This document shows, in pieces, positions 22,182 through 33,253 of a DNA stretch of 64,000 nucleotides. The position numbers were made by a program, and so were the translations under genes. The stretch is from Persicaria tinctoria (Eukaryota > Streptophyta > Magnoliopsida > Caryophyllales > Polygonaceae), in the NCBI GenBank assembly GCA_037127255.1, contig JBANSL010000013.1, forward strand, positions 61,642,688-61,706,687, written 5' to 3'. The notes under the pieces are model-generated. The model searched no databases. It saw only the letters and a program-made list of their open reading frames with translations, and was not told where the DNA came from. How positions within the stretch are numbered: position 1 is the first letter of the stretch; each line of letters begins with the position of its first letter.

Positions 22182-23973
22182 ATGAGTACTGTAGGAGAAG
22201 GTGGATTCGCTCAAAGAAGGTCGTCTAATCGCCCTTCTCTCTTCTGTGGTGACAACTTTGTGCACTGGAGGTCTTTGATGAAAATTTTCGTCATCGATCA
22301 AGACATGGAGCTCTGGGAACGCATAGTAAAAGGTCCAACCATCCCAATGAAGCCTGGCACTACAGCAGGAGAACAAGTGGCGAAAACGGAAGAAGAATAT
22401 AACCAGACTGATCTGGAAACCGTGGCAAAAAATTATTGAGCCATGCATGTACTTTATTGCGGTTTGAATACTGATGAATTTAATCGTGTCTCATCTTGCA
22501 GGCGTGCTAAAGAAATCTGGGACAAACTCGTGGTAACCTATGAAGGCACTAGCCAAGTTAAGGAAACCAAAATCAGCATCTTCTTGCGGAAATACGAGCT
22601 ATTCAAGATGCTGTCCACGAAAACAGTAAAGGAGATGTTTACCAGATTCACTCAAATCGTCAAAAACTTGGATTCTCTCGGCAAAACATTCACAAATGAA
22701 GAAAAGGTGAGGAAAATTCTGATTAGCTTACCGAAGGCCAAATGGGGACGAAAAGTAACTGCAATAGAGGAAGCTCAAAATATGTCAACTTTGCCATTGG
22801 ACGATCTCCTCGGTAAGTTGATTACCCATGAGATGGTTCTTGGTGAAGAAGATGGAGAAGTAGCCTCTACTGTAAAGAACTTAGCCCTAAAAGAAAAAAA
22901 GGGAAGAAGCTACCTCGGATGATGACGAGAGTGACGATGAAGAAGATCCATTTGCACTCATCACGAGAGGATTAGCAAGGATACTCAAGATGAAGAAGCA
23001 ATTTGCAAACCGAGAGTACAACGACACATCAAAACAGAAAGGTAAGCCATATAATTCCAATAAGAAAACTAAATCAATGGCTTGTTTTGAATGTGGAGAT
23101 ACAGAACATCTAGTCAAAGATTGTTCACAAAAGAAAAGGAACAAGTTTCGAAAGGACAACCGAAAGAAGAAGGCTATGATGGCGGCATGGAGCAATTCTG
23201 ACTCTTCAAGCGAATCTGAATCCGAGACCGAACAGACAAATCTTTGTCTAATGGCTGATCAGGAAGAAACTCCAAAGAAACATCTTGGAACTATCGTAAG
23301 AAATCTAATCTCAAGTCCTACTGCTATTTTGTCAGAATTTCTTCAAAATATGATTTTAAATGAAGAACATTTTATAAATGAAACTAACGTCTTGAAAGAG
23401 AAGCTTTTGGAGCAAGAAAGACGCTTGAGTGAAATGTCGCTGAAAATGAAAAATCTCAAAACTTCTCAGTTAGCCATTGACAGTAAAGTCAAGGCCTTGG
23501 AGATAGAAAATTTTGTCTTGAAGCAAGATCTCTCCTCTCTAACTCGTTGCACTAAGGAGCTAGAGAAAGAAAAGATCTCGCTGACTGATAAGTGTAGAGA
23601 CCAGCATACATCTCTCATGCGCTTCACTCACTCCAAGCCCAATCTTGATAGAATGTTACGTGAGCATCAATTATCTCTTAACAAAAGTGGTATTGGATAC
23701 AACAAATTTTTTCCAAACAAAGCCCCTACCATTTTTTTAAAAGCTAAAGGAAATTGGCAAACACCTACTTATCATTTTTGTTGTAAGAAAGGTCATGTTA
23801 AGACTATCTGTCCATATCATAGAAATGATCCTTATATTATTCGCAATACTTTCCCATTATGTCTAAGAGAACAGGTAAAGCAAATTTGGGTTCCAAAAGG
23901 GACTAGACCACCAAACATGGTCCATCCTGATTATGAATCTAAATTTGTAATTTGGTCTAGCCGTAAAGGTTGA
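22182..23973 (+). pseudogene. gag of the Sirevirus-like element
   Basis: The ATG at 22182 opens MSTVGEGGFAQRR; an earlier in-frame GTG is not needed. The capsid region is of the UBN2/DUF4219 type (PSLFCGDNFVHWRSLMKIF, AKEIWDKLVVTYEGTSQVK). A TGA stops it at 22438-22440 and a frameshift lies near 22905, after which the acidic DDESDDEEDPFALITRGLAR segment follows. Zinc knuckles: CFECGDTEHLVKDC (CX2CX4HX4C) near 23082, and a second, degenerate CCKKGHVKTICPYH near 23781. A long coiled-coil-like stretch (about 23370-23600) lies between them. Gag would form the particle and bind RNA; this copy is dead from one stop and one frameshift. Confidence 0.9.
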
Positions 23974-23984
23974 ATTAGGTTGTT

Positions 23985-24590
23985 TTGCAGGATATCACCA
24001 AGACTAAGGAGTATAAATGGGTACTTTATAGTGGTTGCCCACGGCACATGAGTGGAAAAAGTTCATTGTTTTTTACTCTTGGTGATAAGGGAAAATGCAA
24101 CATAATTAGGATAGGTAAGATTGGTAAGGATTCTTCCAACTATATTGATGATGTATACCTTGTATAAGGATTAAAGTATAATTTACCAAGTATTTCTCAA
24201 TTATGTGATAAAGGTAATATTGTTGTTTTTTACTCCGAAAAATGTTTAGTAAAAAATAAAAAATCTGGAGATTTAGTCCTAACAGCTTCTCGCAATAACA
24301 ACGTATATTCTACGAGCACTAACCAAGTTGCAAGAACAAGTTTAAAGTGTCTCAAGGCCTTGACAGAAGATCCAAGGCTTTGGCATAGAAGACTTGGGCA
24401 TGTGAGTATGCACACGTTGTACAAACTACAATCAAGGGACTTGGTTCGTGGTCTTCCCGATCTTAACTTTAAGGTAGATGAGTTATGCAATGCGTGCTCA
24501 CGAGGTAAGAAAACTCGAGGGTCTTTCAAGATTAAAAAGCTTTGCAGATTTAAATTTGAACTAGCACGGAGAATAGGGATCCGACGTTGA
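23985..24590 (+). pseudogene. Protease and GAG-pre-integrase remnant; integrase core missing
   Basis: WVLYSGCPRHMSG (about 24018) is the aspartic protease site, with the catalytic Asp of DSGC changed to Tyr. A TAA ends this piece at 24167. The GAG-pre-integrase domain follows (LWHRRLGHVSMHTLYKL near 24378, CNACSRGKKTRGSFK near 24489). Directly after GSFKIKK the sequence jumps to unrelated residues and a TGA (24588-24590). The next recognisable text is the spacer before RT. The DDE catalytic core of integrase is therefore absent, an internal deletion at about 24537. Confidence 0.85.
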
Positions 24591-24621
24591 AGAAGAAAGG
24601 GAGAAATCACAACGTCGGAAC

Positions 24622-26458
24622 ATGCAGGAAGCAATACTAGATACATCTGAGCAGGCCCAAGATCTTGACATACAGGTTCAAGATCTTGAACAGAGGTTTC
24701 AAGACCTTGACTTGGGGAATGTAGAACCGGAACAGAATGTTGAACCTGAGCCTCAAAGCCTTGAAGAAACCTCAACATCACAAGAGCCTAAAAGAAGAAA
24801 GTTCAAGCAAGCGTCATCTCATCCAATCGATAACATCATCTCAGATCCGAAATTCGGTATTCAAACTCGTCCCAAATTAAGAAATTTGTGTGCTTTTTAT
24901 GCGTTTGTGTCTCTTGTAGAACCAAAAACGCCTGCCGAAGCACTTCAAGACCCAGATTGGATTGTAGCCATGCAAAGCAAGCTAAATGAATTTGAAAGGA
25001 ACAAAGTGTGGACACTCTCCCCAAGGCTCAAGCATCAATCTGTCATCGGTACTAGATGGGTCTTTCGAAACAAGTTGGATGAGGATGGAAAGATTACTCG
25101 TAATAAAGCTAGACTCGTGGCTCAAGGGTACAATCAAGAAGAAGGTATTGACTATGAGGAGACATTTGCTCCCGTAGCAAGGTTAGAAGCTATTCGTATC
25201 TTACTTGCATTTGCATCATACATGGGTATCAAACTTTTCAAAATGGACGTAAAATGTGCTTTTCTAAATGGCATTTTAGAAGAGGAAGTGTATGTTGCAC
25301 AACCTCCTGGTTTTGAAAATGAAGAATTTCCAAATCATGTTTTTCAGTTAGATAAAGCACTTTATGGTCTCAAACAAGCCCCTAGGGCATGGTATGAGAG
25401 ATTATCGAAATATCTTCTTGAAAACAGTTTTAAACGTGGATTGATCGATACATTCCTTTTTTATCAAAACACGAGGTCATGATTTATTAGTTGTGCAAAT
25501 ATATGTTGATGACATTTTATTCGGTGCTACTAATTATTCTCTTTGCAAGGAATTTTCTAATATTATGTGTAGAGAATTTGAGATGAGCCTTATGGGAGAA
25601 TTGGCATTCTTTCTCGGATTACAAGTTCATCAATCAAAGAAAGGAATCTTCTTGAATCAAGGTAAGTACACAAGGGATCTACTCAAAAAATACAAGATGC
25701 ATGGATCAATCAAAGGTCGCTAAGACTCCCATGAGCTCGACATTATCCTTGGATCAAGACAAAAATGGTAAAAGTGTGAACCATAAAGAATATTGAGGTA
25801 TGATTGGTTCACTTCTCTATCTCACGACAAGTAGGTCGGACATCATGTTTAGTGTATGTATGTGTGCAGATTTCAGGCCGACCCAAAGGAATCGCATCTC
25901 ATCGCGGTTAAAAGGATCTTTCGCTACTTAAATGAAACTCAAGACCTTGGTCTTTGGTATCCAAAGCGAGGAAATTTTCATCTAATCGGTTATTCAGATC
26001 CAGATTTTTCAGGTTATAAGGTTGATAGAAAAAGTACTTCGGGATGTTGTCAACTATTGGGATCTTCCCTAATTAGCCGGCACTCAAAGAAACATAATTC
26101 TATTGCTCTCTCAACTGCCGAGGCTGAATACATAGCTGCTGGAGCATTTTGTTCTCAAGTCTTATGGATAGCTCAACAGTTACGAGATCTTGGTTTCGAC
26201 TTGAAAGGTATTCCTATTAAATGTGATAATACAAGTGCCATATCTATCACTAAAAATCATGTCCAACATTCTCGAACAAAACATATTGATGTAAGACATC
26301 ATTTTATTCGGGATCATGTCGAAAAAGGTGATGTATCTATATCCTTTATCCCCACTGATTTACAACTTGCTGATATTTTTACTAAACCATTACCTAAGGA
26401 TAGATTTAACTTTATCAGATTGGAGCTTGGTATGTTAAATAAGGATGCATTAGTTTAG
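24622..26458 (+). pseudogene. Reverse transcriptase and RNase H of the Sirevirus-like element
   Basis: After a linker rich in repeated QDLD/QDLE units (24649-24765), RT begins near 24930 (EALQDPDWIVAMQSKLNEFE). It continues through RLVAQGYNQEEGIDYEETFA, KMDVKCAFLNGILEEEVYV and ALYGLKQAPRAWYERL. A frameshift follows near 25480. The active site VDDILFGATN is at about 25505, then FFLGLQVHQSKKGIF. Further shifts occur near 25720 and 25855. RNase H (25856-26458) has GYSDPDFSG, STAEAEYIAA, KCDNTSAI, RTKHIDVRHHFIRDHVE, and ends LADIFTKPLPKDRF. Motifs are complete but the frame is not, so no functional enzyme is made. Confidence 0.9.
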
Positions 26459-26986
26459 GGGGAGCATAAACGAATTGACTCTCAAGGTCTCGGAAATTAA
26501 TTTCAAGACCTTGACCGTTCATATCGTATAAAGAAAACATTGGATCATATCTTCTGGCTTTTATTTTATTGATATTGGCCAGAGAGAATTTTTTGGTTTT
26601 CAAAAGATCTTTTTTAAACCAGATTTAAAAAGGGTGTTCAAAATATTTGATTTAATTAATTTTCAAAATTAAATATTTATATCTATCTTTTAACAACTTC
26701 AAATTTCGGTTTTTCCTAAAACAGATTTGTTTTTGAATAAAGATTTGTTTTTGAATAAATAAATTTATTTTAATCTTTTTATGGGATAAGTTTTCCAAGG
26801 TTAATCTATATTCCCTAGACTAATTGAAATCGGTCATGATTCCTCTCCCTTTGGAAGATCTTGAACCGATTCACCTTCCTCTTTCTTTCCTTTTATTAAT
26901 TATCCATCACTTCGCTCTGCTCCACCCCTCTCTCTCCTTCACTTTTCTCTCTTTCTCCTTCCTAAGAACCTTCATCTTCCCTTTCC
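26459..26986 (+). other. Spacer between pol and the downstream ORF
   Basis: Begins TTTAGGGGGAGCATAAAC, a polypurine-like tract just after pol, then AT-rich sequence, then a CT-rich leader directly before the ATG at 26987. Confidence 0.6.
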
Positions 26987-28516
26987 ATGGCACCCAAAAC
27001 TTCAATCGGCAACCCTGGCTCCTCCGGCAAAGGAAAGCGACCAATTGCAAGGAAGGCAAAGGAGGTCGACGACGAGGACTCGTTCAGCATCCACTCCTAC
27101 TCTTCTGATAATGCCCCTTCCCGGACTGAGACGCAAGCGCCGATGCCTACTCTCCCATCGTCTTGGTTCCGGAACTTCGAAATCGCAGGTAAGTGGCTTG
27201 ATACTTTCAGTTCTCGCAAACTTTGCCTGGGTGACTCCGTTGATCCCACTTTTCTTGAGTCTCTTGACCTCCATTGCATCACCAATCTCAAAGCCTCAGG
27301 CCTTTGGCCGATTCTGAACCTAGGAGAAGTCCATTACCCCCGTCTCACTCGCCTTTTCTTTGTCAATCTCTCCTACTCAAGGGACCAGGGCAAACAAACT
27401 GTCAAAACCATTGTTTGCAACACCAAAATTGAGCTAACCCCAAGCGTCATTACTGAAATTTTCGGGCTTCCAAAAGAGGTCTCAACTGACGGTCATCCCC
27501 CCAAAGCGTATTGTATCTCCCTGGCCAAAGGAAGATTCTTTCTTCCGTCATCATCCATCCACATTGCTCGTCAATTGACCCACAACGTCCTAAATCTAGA
27601 AGCCAAAATCGGCTTCACGATCATCGCTCGTTGTATCTTCCCCCGCTCTCACTCCAGGGAGTTGGTCACCGACCAACTTCTATATTTGGTTTACTTGGTG
27701 CTTGCTGGGTATCAGCTTGATGTTCCAAACCTTATTCTTAAACATATGATCAATTCAATTTCTTTTGCTCGAGACATTCCCCTGCCTTACGACAATCTCC
27801 TCCCTCACATCTTCACGCACTTTCGCCTTGACACCTTCCTTGAGGAAAAGGCATCTCACTCAGGCAAAGTGGATGCAAAATGCTTCCAGAGAATTGGGAT
27901 TATCAATGTCGCTAACACTTGGAAGCTAAGGACTTATTTGAGCCCTGAGGAAATTGCAGCTACGGATCTCCATCTTCAATTGAAATCTAGACAGTCATCT
28001 TTGGCAATTGAAGATCGCATAGAGGAATTTGAACTTGGTCTTGATGCTCTCCGGAGAGATGTGATCGACTTCCAAGATGAAGTGTCTGATAAGTTGGATG
28101 CAACCCATGAGCTGCTCACCATGGTGAATGCCAAGATCAACAACATGTTCCACCTGAATGCCTTGGCATTTACTTGTGCTGGTAACATCCCCCCCCCCCT
28201 CGGTGAAGATGCTGCAGTGCTGTGCAAATCCAAGGCATCTAATGTCCTCTTCAACTGCGAGCAATCAGTGCGTAGCCGGGAGATCCTTTGCCCAGTTGTT
28301 CCTGAGCCAGCCATCATCACATTCGAAGCTTACAACGTTATCAAACGCTACCGCCGAGAGGATGCCCAGAAGCGCATAGTTGATGAGATGACGAAGGACC
28401 AGAAGGTCAACCAGGCGCAAAGGCGGTACAAAAGGAAGGCTGAAGCAGACATGGCGGCTAGGAAGCGGGAGAAGAATGGAGGTGATACTAGTTATGGGAA
28501 GTGCCAGGACGAGTAG
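26987..28516 (+). CDS. Intact env-like/extra ORF of the Sirevirus-like element (plant transposon-protein domain)
   Basis: A 509-codon open frame from ATG in good context (CTTTCCATGGCACC) to TAG, with no break although gag-pol has many. The N terminus (1-60) is basic and Ser-rich. Residues about 90-300 resemble the 'putative plant transposon protein' domain found in retroelement ORFs: KASGLWPILNLGEVHYPRL, FFVNLSY, IELTPSVITEIFGLP, then LVTDQLLYLVYLVLAGYQLD. Residues about 335-385 look helical or coiled-coil. The C terminus (about 440-509) is strongly charged (KRYRREDAQKRIVDEMTKD, RRYKRKAEADMAARKREK). I see no signal peptide and no convincing membrane anchor, so 'envelope' is positional only. 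Sireviruses of the SIRE type carry an ORF at this place; its function is unknown. Confidence 0.85.
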   Translation: MAPKTSIGNPGSSGKGKRPIARKAKEVDDEDSFSIHSYSSDNAPSRTETQAPMPTLPSSWFRNFEIAGKWLDTFSSRKLCLGDSVDPTFLESLDLHCITNLKASGLWPILNLGEVHYPRLTRLFFVNLSYSRDQGKQTVKTIVCNTKIELTPSVITEIFGLPKEVSTDGHPPKAYCISLAKGRFFLPSSSIHIARQLTHNVLNLEAKIGFTIIARCIFPRSHSRELVTDQLLYLVYLVLAGYQLDVPNLILKHMINSISFARDIPLPYDNLLPHIFTHFRLDTFLEEKASHSGKVDAKCFQRIGIINVANTWKLRTYLSPEEIAATDLHLQLKSRQSSLAIEDRIEEFELGLDALRRDVIDFQDEVSDKLDATHELLTMVNAKINNMFHLNALAFTCAGNIPPPLGEDAAVLCKSKASNVLFNCEQSVRSREILCPVVPEPAIITFEAYNVIKRYRREDAQKRIVDEMTKDQKVNQAQRRYKRKAEADMAARKREKNGGDTSYGKCQDE

Positions 28517-28646
28517 TTTCAATAACTTGGGTTACGATTTCTGGTGGTTTTTCGAACTTGGTTTCTGGTTTTTATGGTATTTTGTTCATCCGTTGCTTCT
28601 GGAAACTTGGTCTTTGACCTGTTTGTGATCCGCCCTTGTCAAAAGA

Positions 28647-28855
28647 ATAAAAGGGGGAGATCAATATTTTGTTTGGATTTTGCGGATTTTACTGGTTTCT
28701 GTTTAGCTGCTGCTATATGTTTTAGGTTTTAAAAACAGATTTCTATGGGATCCAACATAGTAGATTATTAATGTTCGACTTTGCTTGTAATATTATATGG
28801 CTAATCTGCAGGTACTTAAAATCCAATTTGTTTTGTCTTTCATCAAGGGGGAGAT
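28647..28855 (+). promoter_or_regulatory. Polypurine tracts before the 3' LTR
   Basis: AAAGGGGGAGATC near 28650 and AAGGGGGAGAT at 28845-28855, the second touching the 3' LTR start. A third AGGGGGAG sits at about 26457. Multiple polypurine tracts are a described Sirevirus feature. Confidence 0.75.
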
Positions 28856-30069
28856 TGATAGCTCCCTTACTTTCTCTTGATGAAATACATTTGCTATAGT
28901 ACTAATCTTTGCATGATTGATAAAAGACAAAATTATAAGGTATTGTAGCTTATACAAATTGGATATATTGTTTTTGCAGATTATTTATTTTTGGACTAAT
29001 AATTAAAGGTTAAGTTAATTCGTGTTAAATCTATTCTATATCTTTTATTAACACACTATCTTTTTGGTATAGAATTTTCGGTTAAAGATAAATTAGAAAA
29101 AGATTTTGTGTTAGGTTAGAATTAATTTTGCAGGTGGTTTGAATTTAAATTGGAGATAATTTAAATTCGTCAATCCAAAGATCTCGGCAAGCATATCTCA
29201 GCAAAAAGATCTCGGCTAGAAGATCACAACAACTATAATTCAAAGTTTCATAAATAAAGACCAATATCTTCGAGAAGATCCCACACATATTTCGCCAGTG
29301 ATATCTTGGGGATATCCCTAGTAAATCAAAGTTTAAAAAGACATTTTAATTGATCGAAATTTGGGGATCAAAATCAGCATAACATTCAGAGCTCTTGGCT
29401 ATAAGAAGGGAAGGAAGAAACAATTCATCGACACACCTTCACCAAGCTTTCTCTGCGAATCAATAGCTCTCAAGTTTCCATCGCCATTGCTGATTTGTTT
29501 TTCTTTCTTTCTCTCTATTTTGTATTCGATCTATTGCTTTCGAGAGTTAGGAAGTTTTAAGCTTCATAGTATAAGTTAATCCTTGTTATACTAAAAGTAT
29601 TATATACTCAAACGTATCACACTTCAGTGTGACAAAGGGGACTTTTATTTCTCTGTATCTTGGGTTGACTAGATAGAAGCAAGGTAGGTTTCGGGTTATA
29701 GAAGAGAGGAAGTTCTTCTAGGTTGTATCTAGGACTCATAAGGAAAGAGGAATAAAAGTTGTTGAATCCTACGGGTTGGTTAACCCTAGGCGGGGACGTA
29801 GGCTGGTTAAGAGCCTAACCTCGTTAACAAGTCAAGTGTTATTTATTTCTCTGTTAAGTTCTTTAACATTTTAATTGCTGCAGAGATTTCAAGACACAAA
29901 AAGGTTCAGTTCAAGACTTTGAGATCGAGTTCAAGGCCTTGAGAATCGATATCAAGCTCTTGAAATTGCTGGTTCTTGAGACTTTGTGAAAAGCGCTCAA
30001 ACTCTATTCAACCCCCCTTCTAGAGTATTTGTTTATTATTGTTATTTACTTTAAGTAATCGATTCTTCA
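28856..30069 (+). repeat. 3' LTR of the Sirevirus-like element
   Basis: TGATAGCTCCC to GATTCTTCA. Collinear with the 5' LTR with single-base indels. Followed by the AAATG duplication. Confidence 0.95.
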
Positions 30070-30072
30070 AAA

Positions 30073-30084
30073 TGGTATCAGAGC
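30073..30084 (+). promoter_or_regulatory. Primer-binding site of copia element A
   Basis: TGGTATCAGAGC resumes immediately after the Sirevirus insertion. The TSD AAATG supplies its first two bases (TG), so the nested element sits exactly at the left edge of A's PBS. Confidence 0.9.
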
Positions 30085-30193
30085 AGTAACGATCTCTTTG
30101 TTGATTGCTATGAATTCTATTCGGTGGATTCTGGTTATGGAATCTATTTTCCTATTCGTTTCGTGCGAGAAATTGGTTGGTTTATGAGGAATC

Positions 30194-31266
30194 ATGGTTG
30201 GACGTGGGAGTTCGTCATCTCCAAGTCAAGGATCTTGAACTGGAGGTGGTGGTGAAGGTTGTGGTGCTGGTAGAGGATTTTTTGTCACTCCTCCGGCGCC
30301 GGGAGCTGGAAATTGAGCTGGTCGAGGTTGGAATTTCATCAGCACAGGAATGCAATTCGGTGATGTTGTGCAAGGTATGGATTATGCACATGTGAATTCT
30401 TATTTTCTATCAAATTCGGATCACTCTGGAATTTCACCAGTTGGAGTAGAAGCGTAAGAATGGCTTTAGGAGCTAAAGCTAAGCTAGGTTTTATACATGG
30501 TAGCTGTGTTAAACCAACCGAGGACAATGAAGACTATGAAAAATGGTTGAGAGCCGATCAAATGGTTATATGCGAGCTTATAAACTCTATGACGAGTGAG
30601 GTTGCTGAAAGTCTCATGTATGTAGAGACAGCTAAAAAGTTGTGGGATGAAATCAAGGAACGATTTTATGAATCCAATGATCCTCTAGTTTACCAACTGC
30701 GTAGGGATCTTGCCATCACTCGACAAGAAAATTTGTCAGTTGGAGCTTATTTTGGGAAATTGAAAAAGATATGGGATGAACTTCAGTTTCTGGATGCCAT
30801 TCCTAGATGCAACTATGGTGGTCTCAACCAATGCAGTTGTGGATTGCTTAAGAGAGTACTGGAAAGGGAAGAAAAGGAAAAGGTAATGCGATTCTTGATG
30901 GGACTCAATGATGTGTATGAACCTCTTAGAGGAAATGTGTTGTCAAAGGATCCCATGCCTAGTTTAAATAAGGCATTTCGGATGGTGACTCAGACTGAAA
31001 GATCTAAAGGATTCACTGGAGCAATACAAGGTGAGGCTACTGCACTGGCTATGACCAGGTTTGGTCAATTTGATATTGAGGCCAATGTGGTTAACAAGTT
31101 CAAGGGAAATCAGTTTAAGGGAAATCCTAATGCATATAGACAATATGAGCAAGCTAAGTTTGAGCAGGCTAAACAAGCTTTTAAGAAAGCTAAGTATGAT
31201 AGGAAATGTGACCACTGTGGTGAAAGAGGTCACACCAAGGACTATTGTTTTAAGTTGGTGGGTTAG
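30194..31266 (+). pseudogene. gag of copia element A
   Basis: From ATG 30194 a Gly/Ser-rich N terminus reads MVGRGSSSSPSQGS, with TGA and further stops. It continues to a YFLSNSDHSG block, after which a short deletion and frame change near 30455 join to MALGAKAKLGFIHGSC (30460). The capsid-like UBN2 region includes EKWLRADQMVICELINSM, AKKLWDEIKERF and LRRDLAITRQENLSVGAYF. The zinc knuckle CDHCGERGHTKDYC (CX2CX4HX4C) is near the end, and a TAG follows VG. The 30460-31266 part is open but the N terminus is broken. An extra QFKGNPNAYRQYEQAKFEQ segment precedes the knuckle. Confidence 0.88.
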
Positions 31267-31402
31267 CCTGAATGGTTTAGAGGGCCAAAGGATGATGATA
31301 AGTCAAAGCACTCAGGAAGGTTTGCTACACAGCTTGAGGTTTCTCAGCATGATAGTCTTTTTGATACAGAAGTGGTAGAAGCAAAGCCTGAGTTTTCAGG
31401 AA

Positions 31403-31900
31403 GTGTTAGAGCTCCTAAAAGGGAAGGGACCTGCTGAGAGTGTTGATAGCTCATTCAATCAAGCAATAGTACATTTTACAGGTACTCTTAGTTCTTCTTT
31501 TCTTATTGGAATTTATAAATCACAACATGATATTTGGATCATTGATTCTGGAGCAACAGATCATATTGCTTTTGATAGATCAATTTTCATTGAAGTTATT
31601 GATCTACAATCTGTTATCAATATGGGACTGCCTGATGGTAAATGTATTTCAGTTAAGCAACATGGCACTATCAAATTGAATGGTGGATTGGTGTTGCAAA
31701 ATGCATTGTTGGTTCCTCAGTTCAGACATAATTTGTTATTAGTGTCCAAAGTAACTCATGATCAGTTGTTCAGGTTCAGTTTTGATGGTATGTCTTGTTG
31801 GTTACAAGACCTTACAACTAAGAGAGTATTGACATGTGGTTATGAAGATAAAGGTCTATACAAGCTGCAGGCTACTAGTCATAAGCAGTTACCTTTATAG
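31403..31900 (+). pseudogene. Protease region of copia element A
   Basis: Contains WIIDSGATDHIAFD (aspartic protease active site DSGA, about 31540), the GAG-pre-integrase lead-in VPQFRHNLLLVSKVT (about 31711), and a tail CWLQDLTTKRVLTCGYEDKGLY. The frame is continuous over 165 codons and ends at TAG (31898-31900). It is separated from gag by a TAG at 31264-31266 and further frame changes, so the polyprotein is not whole. Confidence 0.85.
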
Positions 31901-31909
31901 AATTCTAGT

Positions 31910-32732
31910 TTGTTGAATAATGTTAGTGTGAGTTGTAATAAGATGAAACTATTGCACGCCATACTTGGGCACATGTCATTTTCTAAATTTCAGCATTTAC
32001 CTCAGTGTGAGGCTAATGATGTAAAAACTGAATCATGTGATACTTGTGCTATGACTAAGATGCACAAGTTACATTTGGACAGGAGTGAAAAGTTACCTGA
32101 TTCTCCTTTTCTATTGGTGCACATTGATGTTTGGGGTCCATACAGAACTCCTGCTTTGTGTGGTGCCAAATATTTCTTAACTATTCTTGATGAATATACT
32201 AGGATTACTTGGGTCTACTTAATGCAAGATAAGATGCAGGTGGTAAGACTTCTTACAGGGTTTCTTAATTTGGTTGAAAATCAGTTTCAAGTTTTAGTTA
32301 AAGCCATGAGGACTAGTAATGGCACATAATTTACTCAGCAAAGTTGTAGGGACTTGTTGATGTCCAGGGGTATTGTACATCAGAAGTCTGCACCTGGGGT
32401 TCATGAACAAAATGGCAGGGTTGAGAGAAAACAGGCACCTTGTAGAAACTGCCCGGGCAATCAGATTACATGCAGGCTTACCTGTGAAATTTTGGGGTGA
32501 CTGTGTTCTAAGTGCAACTCACCTCATCAACAAAATGCCTTCATCTGATCTCAACTGGAAATCTCTTTTTGAGTTTCTGCACAAGCAAGCACCTTCTTAT
32601 GAGCATTTAAAGGTTGTCTTTGTTACGCACTGCAACCTAATGATCACAGGGACAAACTTTGGGTTATTGCAAGGAAATGTGTATTTATTGGGTATCCTCC
32701 TGGACAGAAGGCCTACAAGTTGTTTGATTTGA
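31910..32732 (+). pseudogene. Integrase of copia element A
   Basis: Starts with the zinc-binding HAILGHMSF ... CDTCAMTKMHKL block. The catalytic core opens HIDVWGPYRTPALCGAKYFL (first Asp), then DEYTRITWVYLM, broken by a TAA near 32327. In a second frame ENRHLVETARAIRLHAGLP and WGDCVLSATHLINKMPS carry on to 32732. The family's E-containing helix (normally E RKHRHLLE) reads ENRHLVETARAI here. Several frame changes show it is dead. Confidence 0.85.
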
Positions 32733-33253
32733 ATCTAAAGAAAGTAATTGTGAGTAGGCATGTTCAATTTAAAGAGGACATGTTCCCTTTCAAGCAACTC
32801 TCTTCCCATACTTCCTCTTCTCAGCAACCTCATTTGGAAGCCAGTGAAGATGACACTTTCTAGTTATCTCTCAACCAGAATATCCATTCTCCCACGCCTC
32901 AATCCATCAAGCAATCATTTGAAGAAAGAACTTCTATCCAGGTTGTTCATAGTCCTTCAGATGTGAGAGTAGTTGAGGACTCTGTGGGTTCTATTCCTTC
33001 TATCCCATCCACAGGGGTTTCTTCACTCCCTCCTTCTGTCTCTCTTCCAAAGAGACATATTCAAAGACCTGATCATCTCCAGGATTACATATGCTCTTAT
33101 CTACCATATAGAGGGCTATAAGATTCCTCTTCTTCTGAATCATTTGCTGTATTTGGTGCTCATCATCTATCTCATATGTCACATGGTTTTATCAGGTCAC
33201 ACATCAACATGTGTTCCATTTTTGAGCCAAATTCTTACTCTTAGGCTAAGGGA

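Larger units (their letters stand above)
20916..30069 (+). mobile_element. Sirevirus-like Ty1/copia retrotransposon
   Basis: A 9154-bp element with two full LTRs (20916-22127 and 28856-30069), a tRNA-iMet-type PBS, gag-pol, an extra ORF after pol, several polypurine tracts and a perfect TSD AAATG (20911-20915 and 30070-30074). Roughly fifty differences separate the LTRs by eye count (about 4-5%), so the insertion is fairly young. The extra ORF after pol, the acidic ESDDEED-type gag segment and repeated AGGGGGAG tracts are known Sirevirus (SIRE) traits. Gag-pol is broken and the integrase core is deleted, so this copy cannot move unaided. Confidence 0.92.
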
